A stretch of DNA of 60,947 nt, from the NCBI RefSeq assembly GCF_002709775.1, contig NZ_PAQR01000009.1, forward strand, positions 1 through 60,947, read 5' to 3'. Position 1 is the stretch's first letter; each line of letters opens with the position of its first letter. Shown piece by piece: positions 37,595 through 46,075 of the stretch. Under the pieces are notes generated by a model. The model had not been told where the DNA came from and did not search any database. It saw nothing but the letters and a program-made list of their open reading frames with translations. This stretch comes from Thalassospira sp. GTDB taxonomy: Bacteria > Pseudomonadota > Alphaproteobacteria > Rhodospirillales > Thalassospiraceae. The position numbers and the translations under genes were made by a program.

Positions 37595-38721
37595 TGAGCA
37601 GAACACCGGACGATCCTTCAAACACCCGTTGGATCAATCGCATTTCCGGTGTTTTGACACCCCAGTTTTTCAAAAAACTGTCCGTTGCTTTGGGGATTGG
37701 CCTGATCGGCGGCCTGATTGCCCATTTCATCAATATGCCGCTTGCCTGGATGATGGGCCCGATGCTGGCAACTTTTGTCGCCAGCTTGATGCGGGTGCCA
37801 ATGGGTGTACCGATGCAGTTTCGTTCCGGCATTCTGGGGATCATTGGTATTTTTCTAGGCGCGTCCTTTACCCCCGATACGCTGGATCAGGCCGCACGTT
37901 GGCCAATCAGCATGATCGCCGTACTGCTTTATGTGCCGATCATTACCTTTGTCATCACCTGGTTCTATTCGCGCATCGCGCGCCTTGATCCGGCGACCGC
38001 CCTGTTTTCCGCCACACCGGGCGGCCTGACACCGATGGTTGTTCTCGGCGCTGCTGCAGGCGGCAATGAACAGGAAATCGCCCTGACCCAGGGTCTGCGT
38101 GTTTTGCTGCTTGTGATGTCGGCCCCATTGATTGTCCTTATGATCACGGGTGTGGTGGCAAACGGGCACGGGGATGGCGAAGCCATTCAAATGACTTTCG
38201 GTGACGGCATTCTGACCGCAGCCTGCGCCATCGTCACCGTTCTGGTGTTTCGCAAGCTCCGCGTGCCCGCGTCCTATATGACCGGCGCCATGGCGGCCAG
38301 TATGGTTCTGCATGTCACGGGTGTCGTCGAGGGAAACCTGCCGGGCTGGTTGCTGGCGGGAAGTCTTCTGATCCTGGGATCAGCCATCGGCAGCCGCTTT
38401 TCTGGCGTCAAGATGGCAGTTCTTGTCCGGCTTGCCGGTTATTCCGTGCTGGCAACAATTGTTGTTCTGGCTTTTACCGGCGGTGTCGCATGGTTTGTGT
38501 CGCAATGGCTTGAGCTTGATTTTATTGCCGTGTTGCTGGCCTTCGCACCGGGCGGTGTGGCCGAAATGTCGCTGATTGCATTGGCCCTGAATGTCGAGCC
38601 AAGCTTTGTCGCCTTCCACCATATCGTGCGCATTTTCGAGATCGTTCTGCTTGCGCCGATCCTCGCCAAGTGGTTTCAACGCCACATGCAAAAGAAGGCC
38701 GCCCGGCAGGAATTAAACTGA
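37594..38721 (+). CDS. AbrB-family membrane protein (PF05145)
   Basis: A 375-residue membrane protein with two homologous halves, each with about five helices. The family glycine/proline block MPLAWMMGPMLATFVASL and the second-half counterpart near 225-245 (VPASYMTGAMAASMVLH) mark the internal repeat; GGVAEMSLIALALNVEPSFVAFHHI is the conserved C-terminal block. The family was named after an ammonia-monooxygenase regulator misnomer and its function is unknown; transport is assumed. Its ATG overlaps the chemoreceptor stop by 1 base (TAATG), tying it to tctCBA-mcp. Confidence 0.88.
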   Translation: MSRTPDDPSNTRWINRISGVLTPQFFKKLSVALGIGLIGGLIAHFINMPLAWMMGPMLATFVASLMRVPMGVPMQFRSGILGIIGIFLGASFTPDTLDQAARWPISMIAVLLYVPIITFVITWFYSRIARLDPATALFSATPGGLTPMVVLGAAAGGNEQEIALTQGLRVLLLVMSAPLIVLMITGVVANGHGDGEAIQMTFGDGILTAACAIVTVLVFRKLRVPASYMTGAMAASMVLHVTGVVEGNLPGWLLAGSLLILGSAIGSRFSGVKMAVLVRLAGYSVLATIVVLAFTGGVAWFVSQWLELDFIAVLLAFAPGGVAEMSLIALALNVEPSFVAFHHIVRIFEIVLLAPILAKWFQRHMQKKAARQELN

Positions 38722-38734
38722 TCCCGCCGTGGCC

Positions 38735-38752
38735 TTTGGCTGATCAGCCAAA
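38735..38752. repeat. 18-base perfect palindrome at convergent gene ends
   Basis: TTTGGCTGATCAGCCAAA lies across the soxF stop codon and 13 bases after the AbrB-family gene stop. It may act as a weak two-way terminator stem; there is no T-run, and the loop would be very small. Confidence 0.4.
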
Positions 38753-40018
38753 CATGTCCTTGGTAATCCCGTCATACCAGGCAACAGACTCTTCAAAGGT
38801 CTGCCTGCGGATATCGGCACTTTCATCGGGCTGACTGATAAAGGACGATGTGCTGGCAATTGCGCCATCAACATTGGCATATTGTGCGCCCACCTTGATC
38901 CCGTCATTGGTTTCAACAAGGCTCCAGCAGGTATTAAGGTAGCGCGCCGGGAACACGCGCGCATCGGTCAGATCGCCCATCAGATGCATCACCACCACTT
39001 TCGCCTGACTGTTGGCAGCAGACCCCGACTTCGGCATGGCACCGGCAATCGACGCATCCCCTATGACAAAGATGTTTTCATCCCGTTTGGACCGCATGGT
39101 TTCGGCATCCACCGGGCAGAAACCGCTGTCATCGGAAAGCCCCGCACTTATGGCAATAGTTCCGGCCCGTTGGGCTGGAATGATGTTGAGCAACGCACCG
39201 CTAAAGGTATCAAAGTCGGTTTCAACAGTTCCGGCTTCAACATCCACACCCTTGATCCCGCCATGGATATTGGGTCCATACCATTCGACCATACCCGGAT
39301 AGTATTTTTCCCACCCTGCGGTAAACAGCCCTTGTTTTGAGAACTTCTCTTTTGGGTCCAAAACCACGATGGTGCAGTCATTCAGCCCGCGAGATTTCAG
39401 GGTATGGGCGATCATGGAAACACGCTCATACGGTCCCGGCGGACAGCGATACGGATTGGGTGGCGCAACCATCACCACCTGATCGCCATTCTTAAGCCCA
39501 TCGATCTTTGATTTCAGTAACTGCGTCTGTGGCCCCGCCTGCCAGGCATGTGGGGCGATTTCTGCCAATTCCCTCGAATATCCCGGCACACTATCGAACA
39601 TCAGATCAATACCGGGCGACAGCACAAGTCGGTCATAAGGGATGGTTTCACCAGTTGATGTGCGGACATGCTGGTTGTTGCGATCAATTTCCTCGGCCCG
39701 CGCAGTAATCTTGCGAATGCCATAATCATTGACCAGCCGATCATAGCCATGGGTGATCGACGCAAAATCGCGATACCCACCCAGATACAGGTTGGAAAAG
39801 AAGCAGGTCGTGTATTTCTCGGAATCCTCGATCAGGGTAATGTTAATCGCACCGTTGGCCTTTTCCGCCAGATGGCGTGCGACCGTTGCACCGCCCGCGC
39901 CACCACCGACAATCACGACATTCTTGCGTTCTTGCGCACGCAAAAACCCCGGCATTGCCATGGCACCTGCCCCGGCACCCAGCAACTTGTTGAACGTTCT
40001 CCTTGTGACACTGCTCAT
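38744..40018 (-). CDS. soxF: Flavocytochrome c sulfide dehydrogenase flavoprotein (SoxF/FccB)
   Basis: A 424-residue periplasmic flavoprotein with a Tat signal (TRRTFNKLLG). It has the FAD-binding GGGAGGATVA (38-47), C72 in KYTTCFFSN at the place where FAD is covalently linked in this family, and a likely redox disulfide pair C192 (NPYRCPPGPYER) and C364 (NTCWSLV). The C-terminal FCSD domain follows. It oxidises sulfide and passes electrons to the cytochrome encoded just upstream. Last gene of the sox operon, 49 bases after soxE. Confidence 0.93.
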   Translation of the reverse strand: MSSVTRRTFNKLLGAGAGAMAMPGFLRAQERKNVVIVGGGAGGATVARHLAEKANGAINITLIEDSEKYTTCFFSNLYLGGYRDFASITHGYDRLVNDYGIRKITARAEEIDRNNQHVRTSTGETIPYDRLVLSPGIDLMFDSVPGYSRELAEIAPHAWQAGPQTQLLKSKIDGLKNGDQVVMVAPPNPYRCPPGPYERVSMIAHTLKSRGLNDCTIVVLDPKEKFSKQGLFTAGWEKYYPGMVEWYGPNIHGGIKGVDVEAGTVETDFDTFSGALLNIIPAQRAGTIAISAGLSDDSGFCPVDAETMRSKRDENIFVIGDASIAGAMPKSGSAANSQAKVVVMHLMGDLTDARVFPARYLNTCWSLVETNDGIKVGAQYANVDGAIASTSSFISQPDESADIRRQTFEESVAWYDGITKDMFG

Positions 40019-40067
40019 TTTCTTGTTCCTGATCCGTTGATTAATGACGTTTCACAAACTCAAGCTT

Positions 40068-40514
40068 CTAGTCCTTGGTCGAAAAGTAGGTTGCCAGCGC
40101 AGAAAGTTCCTCCATGCCAAGGCTTCCCATGATGGCCTGCATCACCGAATTGTCGCGCAGGCGGTATTTGTATTCCAGCATCGCCTCGACAAAATACTCG
40201 CGCGGCAGTCCGTCGATCACCGGGATCGCATGGTTGGCTGAATGCTGCTGGTGGCATGTCACGCATTCACTCGCCAGATACGCGCCGTATTCCCCGTCAC
40301 CCGGAATTGCCAATACCTGCCCGATGGCCTCGCCCAGCGGCATATCGGGGATCGGCGGTTGCGCACCTGAGTCAGCAAACGAAAAGTGCGGGATCAAAAA
40401 GATCCCGCACGCCGCAAACAGCCAGATTTTATGGATACCCAACGCCCTAAATCCGCGCGCTGTCTTACTGTCGCCACCATCGGTTTCATATGGTTTCCGG
40501 TGACAGGTCCGCAT
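40068..40514 (-). CDS. soxE: Monohaem cytochrome c (SoxE, partner of SoxF)
   Basis: A 148-residue cytochrome c with one haem site CVTCH (C84, C87, H88) and a possible distal Met in the C-terminal helix. A hydrophobic export segment is at about 28-47. The ATG at 40514 overlaps the soxD stop (TAATG), leaving a long 27-residue leader before the signal; an in-frame TTG at 40442 would give a normal signal peptide and is an alternative. It is the likely haem subunit for SoxF. Single haem differs from the dihaem FccA of purple sulfur bacteria. Confidence 0.85.
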   Translation of the reverse strand: MRTCHRKPYETDGGDSKTARGFRALGIHKIWLFAACGIFLIPHFSFADSGAQPPIPDMPLGEAIGQVLAIPGDGEYGAYLASECVTCHQQHSANHAIPVIDGLPREYFVEAMLEYKYRLRDNSVMQAIMGSLGMEELSALATYFSTKD

Positions 40515-41620
40515 TAATCAATGCCCCCGGCACCGCTTTCATCGTCGCCATCGGGCGTCACGTCCAGAATACGCGCCCGCATCACGATCTCGGCCGGACC
40601 ATCACCGCAGTTTTCCATGCAGGGTTCGACATTGGTCGCGAAGTTGGCCTCTTCCAGACGATCATCGGGATAGAAGTTTTCTTCGTTGGGCAAGGAAACC
40701 TCGCTAAAGGTTTCGTTGGACAGCTCGAAATCCTCGTCCGTAACAATATCGTTGAGATACAACAGATAAGCGGTGATCGCGTAAGTCTGATCCGCATCCA
40801 GCGACCGGGCATTGCCAAACGGCATCGCCCGATGGACATAATCAAAAATCGTCGATGCAAATGGCCAGTATGACCCGATGGTTTTGACCGGACGATCCGC
40901 GGTCAGGGTATCATAACCGCCTGCCAATACTGGCCAGCGTCCCTCGCCCTCGCCAAACACGCCGTGGCACACCGCGCAGTTCTCATCATACAGAACACCG
41001 CCATCGGCCACGGTGCCGCTACCAACCGGCAGCCCGACACCGTCGGGACGGACATCGATATCCCAAGCAGCCACCTCTTCCGGCAGTGCTTCACGCCCAA
41101 GGTGATAAATGCCATGCTCCGGGATGACGGCATCCGCTGCGTTCGTCGCCGGTGCCTCGGCGGCTTCAACTGGTGCGGTTTCACCACCTTCGGCTGCTGT
41201 TGGCGCGGGTTCCGCTGCCGCCTGCTCGGCGCTGGCTGAGAAGGTGGCGAGATAGGCAATCACATTGGCGATCTCGTCATCCTTTTTCAGACCGGCAAAC
41301 GCCATGCGCGTGCCTTTGACGAAGTCACGCGGCTTGGCCAGATATTGCGTCAGGCTGTCATGATCCCAGACCAGACCTTCTTCGCCTGCTTTGACCATCG
41401 CGTTGGAATATTTGAAATTCTCATGCGACCCGGCAATACGGCCAAAGATCTCATTAAGCTCCGGGCCAACCTTGTTCTTGGCACCGTCACCCACAGCATG
41501 ACAGGCAGCACATTTGCGGAAAACCTTTTCGCCGGCATCGGCATCTTGTGCACCGGCATTGCTTGCCCATGCTGCCCCCAGCAGAACGATGCTTGCGGTA
41601 AACTTAAGAAACTTCGACAT
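40514..41620 (-). CDS. soxD: Dihaem cytochrome c SoxD
   Basis: A 368-residue periplasmic protein with a signal peptide ending near SNAGAQ (25), a first cytochrome domain (CAACH, C37-C40-H41), an Ala/Pro/Glu-rich linker (about 130-165) and a second domain (CAVCH, C215-C218-H219). The C-terminus has an extra pair C334-X3-C338 in VEPCMENC. SoxD is the electron-accepting partner of SoxC in sulfur dehydrogenase, which removes six electrons from the SoxY-bound sulfane sulfur. Its ATG lies 17 bases inside the end of soxC. Confidence 0.94.
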   Translation of the reverse strand: MSKFLKFTASIVLLGAAWASNAGAQDADAGEKVFRKCAACHAVGDGAKNKVGPELNEIFGRIAGSHENFKYSNAMVKAGEEGLVWDHDSLTQYLAKPRDFVKGTRMAFAGLKKDDEIANVIAYLATFSASAEQAAAEPAPTAAEGGETAPVEAAEAPATNAADAVIPEHGIYHLGREALPEEVAAWDIDVRPDGVGLPVGSGTVADGGVLYDENCAVCHGVFGEGEGRWPVLAGGYDTLTADRPVKTIGSYWPFASTIFDYVHRAMPFGNARSLDADQTYAITAYLLYLNDIVTDEDFELSNETFSEVSLPNEENFYPDDRLEEANFATNVEPCMENCGDGPAEIVMRARILDVTPDGDDESGAGGID

Positions 41621-42899
41621 TTTCCGCCTCTCCGTTCGACTTCAGATACCAGGTCTGGATACCGTTATTGTGATAGATCGAGTTGTCGCCGCGCGCCGCG
41701 CGCAAGGCATTCTTGGTCGGCTGGACATAGCCATGCTCATCAATCGCACGCGATTGCAGATAAAGCGGCGATCCATCCCAGTTGAATTCATAATAGAACC
41801 GATGCAATGACCGGCTCAGGCTTGGGCCATCAATCCGGGCATGCTGCCAGTTACGACCACCGTCAATTGACACATCAACGCGCTTGATCTTGCCGTGACC
41901 GGACCATGCAACACCGGTGATGATCGTATGGCCACGACCATGCGTGATCGGTGCCTGCGGACTTGGATTGGTGATGACGGATTTGACATCCATCGCCCAG
42001 GTAAAGCGACGCGCACGGCCATCCGGCATCAGGTCCGTATATTTCGACGTCTCTTCACGCAGCTGCCATGGCTTGTCGCCGACCTCGATCCGGCGCAGCC
42101 ATTTCACCCACATATTGCCTTCCCAACCGGGAACGCACAGACGAACCGGATATCCTTGTTCCGGACGAAGCGCCTCGCCATTCATCTTGAAAGCAACAAG
42201 GCAATCATCAAGCGCCTTTTCAATCGGGATCGAACGACCCATCCCCGAAGCATCGGCACCTTCGGCCAGGATCCATTTCCCGGATGGTTTTACACCCGCT
42301 TCTTCCAAAAGGGTGCGCAACCGAACGCCGGTATACATCACGTTATGGAGCATGCCGTGCGTGAACTGGCAGCCATTAAGCTGTGCACCACGCCACTCCA
42401 TGCCGGAGTTCGCCGCACATTCAAGGAAGTAAACCCGGTTTTCACGCGGGAACCGCATCAGATCCTGCATGGTAAAGACAAGCGGCTTGTCCACCAGACC
42501 ATTGATCATCAGTCGATGCTCGGCCGGGTCCACTTCGGCAACCCCGCTGTGATGGCGCTCAAAGCAAAGACCATTCGGCGTGATGATGCCATCAAGTTCA
42601 TGCAGTGGCGTAAAGTTGATCGATGATATCGGATCAGCCGTCAGCCAAGGCACATCACGACGCACAACATGGGCTTCAAACGGTGACGGCACACCATAGG
42701 GGGCTGCATCCACGCCCGGACCGGAATACTGGTTCCAGTCCTTAAGTTCCGTAATCGCCGGGTCCGGTGTTCCGGCCGCCAACGCAGCACCACCACCGAT
42801 TGCAGCAACAGCCGCACCACCGGCAGCAGTCAGCCCACCCTGAAGAAAACTGCGCCGGCTTGGCACAAAATTCTTATCTTTTTCTGGTTGTTGGGACAT
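41604..42899 (-). CDS. soxC: Sulfur dehydrogenase molybdenum subunit SoxC
   Basis: A 431-residue Tat-exported (SRRSFLQGG) molybdopterin protein of the sulfite oxidase family. The molybdenum-binding cysteine is C161 in YFLECAANSG, with FERHHSGV and the C-terminal dimerisation domain following. With SoxD it forms SoxCD, whose presence allows full oxidation of thiosulfate sulfane to sulfate instead of sulfur storage. ATG at 42899 is preferred to an upstream ATG because it starts a normal Tat signal. A terminator-like hairpin and AT-rich stretch lie in the 94-base gap to soxB. Confidence 0.95.
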   Translation of the reverse strand: MSQQPEKDKNFVPSRRSFLQGGLTAAGGAAVAAIGGGAALAAGTPDPAITELKDWNQYSGPGVDAAPYGVPSPFEAHVVRRDVPWLTADPISSINFTPLHELDGIITPNGLCFERHHSGVAEVDPAEHRLMINGLVDKPLVFTMQDLMRFPRENRVYFLECAANSGMEWRGAQLNGCQFTHGMLHNVMYTGVRLRTLLEEAGVKPSGKWILAEGADASGMGRSIPIEKALDDCLVAFKMNGEALRPEQGYPVRLCVPGWEGNMWVKWLRRIEVGDKPWQLREETSKYTDLMPDGRARRFTWAMDVKSVITNPSPQAPITHGRGHTIITGVAWSGHGKIKRVDVSIDGGRNWQHARIDGPSLSRSLHRFYYEFNWDGSPLYLQSRAIDEHGYVQPTKNALRAARGDNSIYHNNGIQTWYLKSNGEAENVEVS

Positions 42900-42948
42900 G
42901 GCTCTTTGTGTCCTCCCTACATATTCCAAATTTTATATATATTGAGGC

Positions 42949-42984
42949 GAAAAATGCCCTGCCCGGTCATTGGAACCGGCCAGG
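42949..42984 (-). terminator. Terminator-like hairpin between soxB and soxC
   Basis: On the reverse strand, arms CCTGGCCGGT and ACCGGGCAGG (one mismatched pair, 7-base loop) are followed by GCATTTTT. Just beyond is an AT-rich run with TATATATAAAATT (about 42928-42940) that could hold a promoter. Partial termination would lower soxCDEF relative to soxXYZAB. Confidence 0.6.
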
Positions 42985-42993
42985 TGATTTCAC

Positions 42994-44688
42994 CTAGTTC
43001 ATTCCAATCACTTTCACAGTGTCATTGCGTGGAATATCAATGACCTTGTGACGAGTGATGTAGTTTTCCATCAGATCGTAGACAGCCGGTCCTTCAACAC
43101 CTTCGTTGACGGATGCCCAGCCGGCGACAACGTAGCTGCGATCGGCTTCAATCGCCTCGCCGGTCTTGATCACGGTCATGTTCGAAATACGGTTGCCGAT
43201 GCTTTCCTTGGGTGCACAGCTATAGGCCATGCCTCCAACCCGGACCATGTCACCACCCTGCTGGAAGAACGGATCCTTGTTAAACAGGTTGTCACAAACG
43301 TCTTCGAGGATTTCCTTGATCTGCGTACCGGTGAATTCCAGACGATACACCGACGGGTAATTCATGCTGGTCTGGTTATAGAGATCATCGACCGTAATAT
43401 CGTCACCCGGAAGCAACGTCGTTCCCCAACGGAAGCCCGGACTAAATGCCAGCTCGGCATCGCGTTCTTCCATGATGCCCTGACAAATCAGGTCATCCCA
43501 GGTGCCGTTGAAATTGCCACGGCGATACAGCAGACCAGATGTCTTGCCCAGAACGCGATTGCATTCATCCTCGTAAGGTGCACGGACCTCGTCGATCTTG
43601 GCGGTCATTTCCGGATCAGGATCAATTACGTCCGAGAAGACTGGAATAAGTGATGAATTATAATCCGTTACACGACCATCCTTAACTTCCAGGTCAACAC
43701 GGCCCAGATATTTGCCGTGCGAGCCTGACGACAAAAGCAAGGTCTTGCCGATCTTGATCGCTTCGGGCACCGCGTCATGGGTGTGACCGGTCAGGATCAC
43801 ATCAATGCCGTTCACAACGGTTGCCAGTTTCTGGTCAACGTCAAATCCGTTATGCGACAACAGGACCACAACAGCGGCCCCTGCTTCGCGCGCGGCATCG
43901 ACATTGGCCTGAATGACTTCCGGGCGAATACCAAACGACCAGTTCGGGATCATCCAGCGCGGGTTGGCAATCGGGGTATAAGGCATCGCCTGCCCGATCA
44001 CGGCCACCTTGTGCCCGCCGGTCTCATAAAACGCAGTATGTTCGAAAACCGGTTCATCCCATTCAGTGTCAAAGACGTTGCTGGCCAGGAACGGATAGCC
44101 GAGATCCTCGACGATCTCCTTGACCCGATCTTCGCCAAAGGTGAATTCCCAGTGGCCGACCATCGCATCGGGCTTGAGCAGCTTCATGCAATCAACCATG
44201 TCCTGCCCGTTGGTCTTAAGCGACGTATAGGACCCCTGCCAGGTATCGCCACCATCAAGGAACAGAACATTGCCATCCCCGCGTTCCGCACGGATCGCCT
44301 TAACCAAGGTCGCCGTGCGATCCAGGCCACCAAGGCGGCCATAGGTCCGCGCCATATCGACGTAATCGACCATGGTGTGCGCATAAGCCAGCGGACTGCC
44401 GCGCTTGATACCGAAGTGAGACAGGAATTCCTCACCAACCAGATGTGGCGGAATGCCTTCAAACGCCCCGACACCATAGTTTTCTGATGGTGGACGGAAA
44501 TAAACCGGCTTTAGCTGGGCGTGAACATCTGTGAAATGCAAAAGCGTGATGGTGCCTTTGCTATCAAATTTCAAAAGATCGTCCTGGGTCAGACGCTGTT
44601 GGGCAGCCACACGGGTCAAATTGCCCATATAGCCGGTCGCTGCGGTGGTCACAGCAGCCCATTGCAAAAATTGACGGCGCGAAAACAT
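42994..44688 (-). CDS. soxB: Thiosulfohydrolase SoxB
   Basis: A 564-residue periplasmic enzyme with a Tat signal (SRRQFLQW), the 5'-nucleotidase-like dimanganese core (LLHFTDVHAQ near 55; FLDGGDTWQGSY; GHWEFTFG; LLSHNGFDVD; LTGHTHDA) and the C-terminal nucleotidase domain. SoxB hydrolyses the terminal sulfonate from SoxY-bound sulfur as sulfate. Length and motifs are standard, and soxB is the usual marker of the sox pathway. It is 118 bases downstream of soxA. Confidence 0.97.
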   Translation of the reverse strand: MFSRRQFLQWAAVTTAATGYMGNLTRVAAQQRLTQDDLLKFDSKGTITLLHFTDVHAQLKPVYFRPPSENYGVGAFEGIPPHLVGEEFLSHFGIKRGSPLAYAHTMVDYVDMARTYGRLGGLDRTATLVKAIRAERGDGNVLFLDGGDTWQGSYTSLKTNGQDMVDCMKLLKPDAMVGHWEFTFGEDRVKEIVEDLGYPFLASNVFDTEWDEPVFEHTAFYETGGHKVAVIGQAMPYTPIANPRWMIPNWSFGIRPEVIQANVDAAREAGAAVVVLLSHNGFDVDQKLATVVNGIDVILTGHTHDAVPEAIKIGKTLLLSSGSHGKYLGRVDLEVKDGRVTDYNSSLIPVFSDVIDPDPEMTAKIDEVRAPYEDECNRVLGKTSGLLYRRGNFNGTWDDLICQGIMEERDAELAFSPGFRWGTTLLPGDDITVDDLYNQTSMNYPSVYRLEFTGTQIKEILEDVCDNLFNKDPFFQQGGDMVRVGGMAYSCAPKESIGNRISNMTVIKTGEAIEADRSYVVAGWASVNEGVEGPAVYDLMENYITRHKVIDIPRNDTVKVIGMN

Positions 44689-44806
44689 TTATTGGTGGCC
44701 TCCGGGCAATATTCACCTGTTCGGCAGCACGGCCGAGGCATTTAAAGAAAAAAGGCGGGGCAACCGGGAGGATAAACCAATCACCCCTTTAGTAACTTGC
44801 TTGGCC

Positions 44807-45667
44807 TTATTGGCGAACCGCCGGTGTCTCAACAGACAGGCCGGTCCCACGCCAGGTCACATAGACCTCAAGCGCCATCAGTTCGTCAGAAAACGCCGCA
44901 GGGAATTCCGCGCGGGTATCGCGGATACAACCGCGGAAACGGTTATGCAGTGACACCAGGCTGGCCTGCTTCAGGCGATAGGTCGGGAACCCGTTCACAT
45001 TGCCCTGACTGAGATGGTCGGCACGAATGTAGTTGCCGTTATTCTGTTCATGACAGGACGCACAAGACAGATTGAGCTGTCCGGTCCGGGTGTAATAAAG
45101 CTCATTCCCGCGATCCCACCAGCTTTGCATGTGGCCTTCGGCAAGATCGATCGCGACGGGCGTTCCCAAAGACTGATGTTTGACATAGGCCGTCAGTGCC
45201 TTTTGCTCACGGGCATCAAACTTGTAGGCCTCAGCCCCCATTTCCTCGGTGCGGCACTTGTTGATCTGAAGTTCCACATTGATCGGACGGTTGGATGCTT
45301 CATCCCATTTCGGGAAGCGTGCCCCGACACCGGCCATGCTTTCCTCGGCATCACCGTGACAAGATGCACAGGATTTCCCGGCCGTTCCGTCAACCGTATT
45401 CCAAAGATCGGCACCATCCTGCACTTCAAGCATTCCAGGGTTTTCAAAGGTGTCGGTTTCCAGCATCCGCGTTTCGTCGGTGCGGTACAACCAGCCTGAC
45501 AGCACCTCGTCAAGTGGGTGTCCCTCTGGCGGTGCAGCCCGGGTGATCATCTGGATTTCGCCGTCAATGACGAGTTCATCGTCAACCGGCCCACCGGCAA
45601 AGGCGATCCCCGGCACAAGTGCGGTCATGGCAACCGCGACAGCTTTGGCTATGATTTGGTTTCTCAA
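44807..45667 (-). CDS. soxA: Dihaem c-type cytochrome SoxA
   Basis: A 286-residue protein with a Sec signal cleaved near IAFA-G (24). Two haem sites are present, CASCH at 100-104 and 202-206, plus C138 (NKCRTEE) and the active-site cysteine C247 in FRGCIRD that ligates haem as a persulfide. With SoxX it couples thiosulfate to the SoxY cysteine. It starts with TTG at 45667, supported by GGGAGGG; the ATG just upstream is out of frame. It has both haems, unlike the single-haem SoxA of some groups. Confidence 0.95.
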   Translation of the reverse strand: MRNQIIAKAVAVAMTALVPGIAFAGGPVDDELVIDGEIQMITRAAPPEGHPLDEVLSGWLYRTDETRMLETDTFENPGMLEVQDGADLWNTVDGTAGKSCASCHGDAEESMAGVGARFPKWDEASNRPINVELQINKCRTEEMGAEAYKFDAREQKALTAYVKHQSLGTPVAIDLAEGHMQSWWDRGNELYYTRTGQLNLSCASCHEQNNGNYIRADHLSQGNVNGFPTYRLKQASLVSLHNRFRGCIRDTRAEFPAAFSDELMALEVYVTWRGTGLSVETPAVRQ

Positions 45668-45728
45668 GACATTCCCTCCCGATACAGTGGCGGGCCCGTG
45701 ATCACCTGACCAACGGACCCGTCCCGAA

Positions 45729-46055
45729 TCATTTTATGGCGATCTTGTTTTCAGTCTCGTAGACAGAACCGTCATCATCCAACCAGCTGAACTTGAATGT
45801 TCCCGCTTCGGTGACCTTGGCGGAAAACTCGATATAGGGGTTGGCGGAAATTGCCGGCTCGAGTTCACAGGAAAACACCGGCTTACCGTTGAATTCACAT
45901 GTGAACTTGTTGATGATCTGGCGCGGGATGAGATTGCCATCCTTGCCCTTGCGCAAACCTGATTCCATCGGATGGTTAATCAGGGTCTTGATGGTGATGA
46001 CCTCACCAGCCGATGCGGATTTCGGCACTTTTACACGCGGCTTGATATTATCCAT
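45729..46055 (-). CDS. soxZ: Sulfur carrier partner SoxZ
   Basis: A 108-residue immunoglobulin-like protein without signal peptide; SoxYZ is exported as a complex through the SoxY Tat signal. IKTLINHPMESGLRKGKDG and IPRQIINKFTCEFNGKPVF are standard SoxZ segments. ATG at 46055 was chosen over an upstream in-frame ATG, which would overlap soxY. It lies 20 bases after soxY. Confidence 0.95.
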   Translation of the reverse strand: MDNIKPRVKVPKSASAGEVITIKTLINHPMESGLRKGKDGNLIPRQIINKFTCEFNGKPVFSCELEPAISANPYIEFSAKVTEAGTFKFSWLDDDGSVYETENKIAIK

Positions 46056-46075
46056 TTGACTTGCTCCCGATCCGA

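Noticed and set aside
43048..44487. Plus-strand open frames of 201 and 236 codons within soxB
   Set aside because: Antisense shadows; soxB coding is certain.
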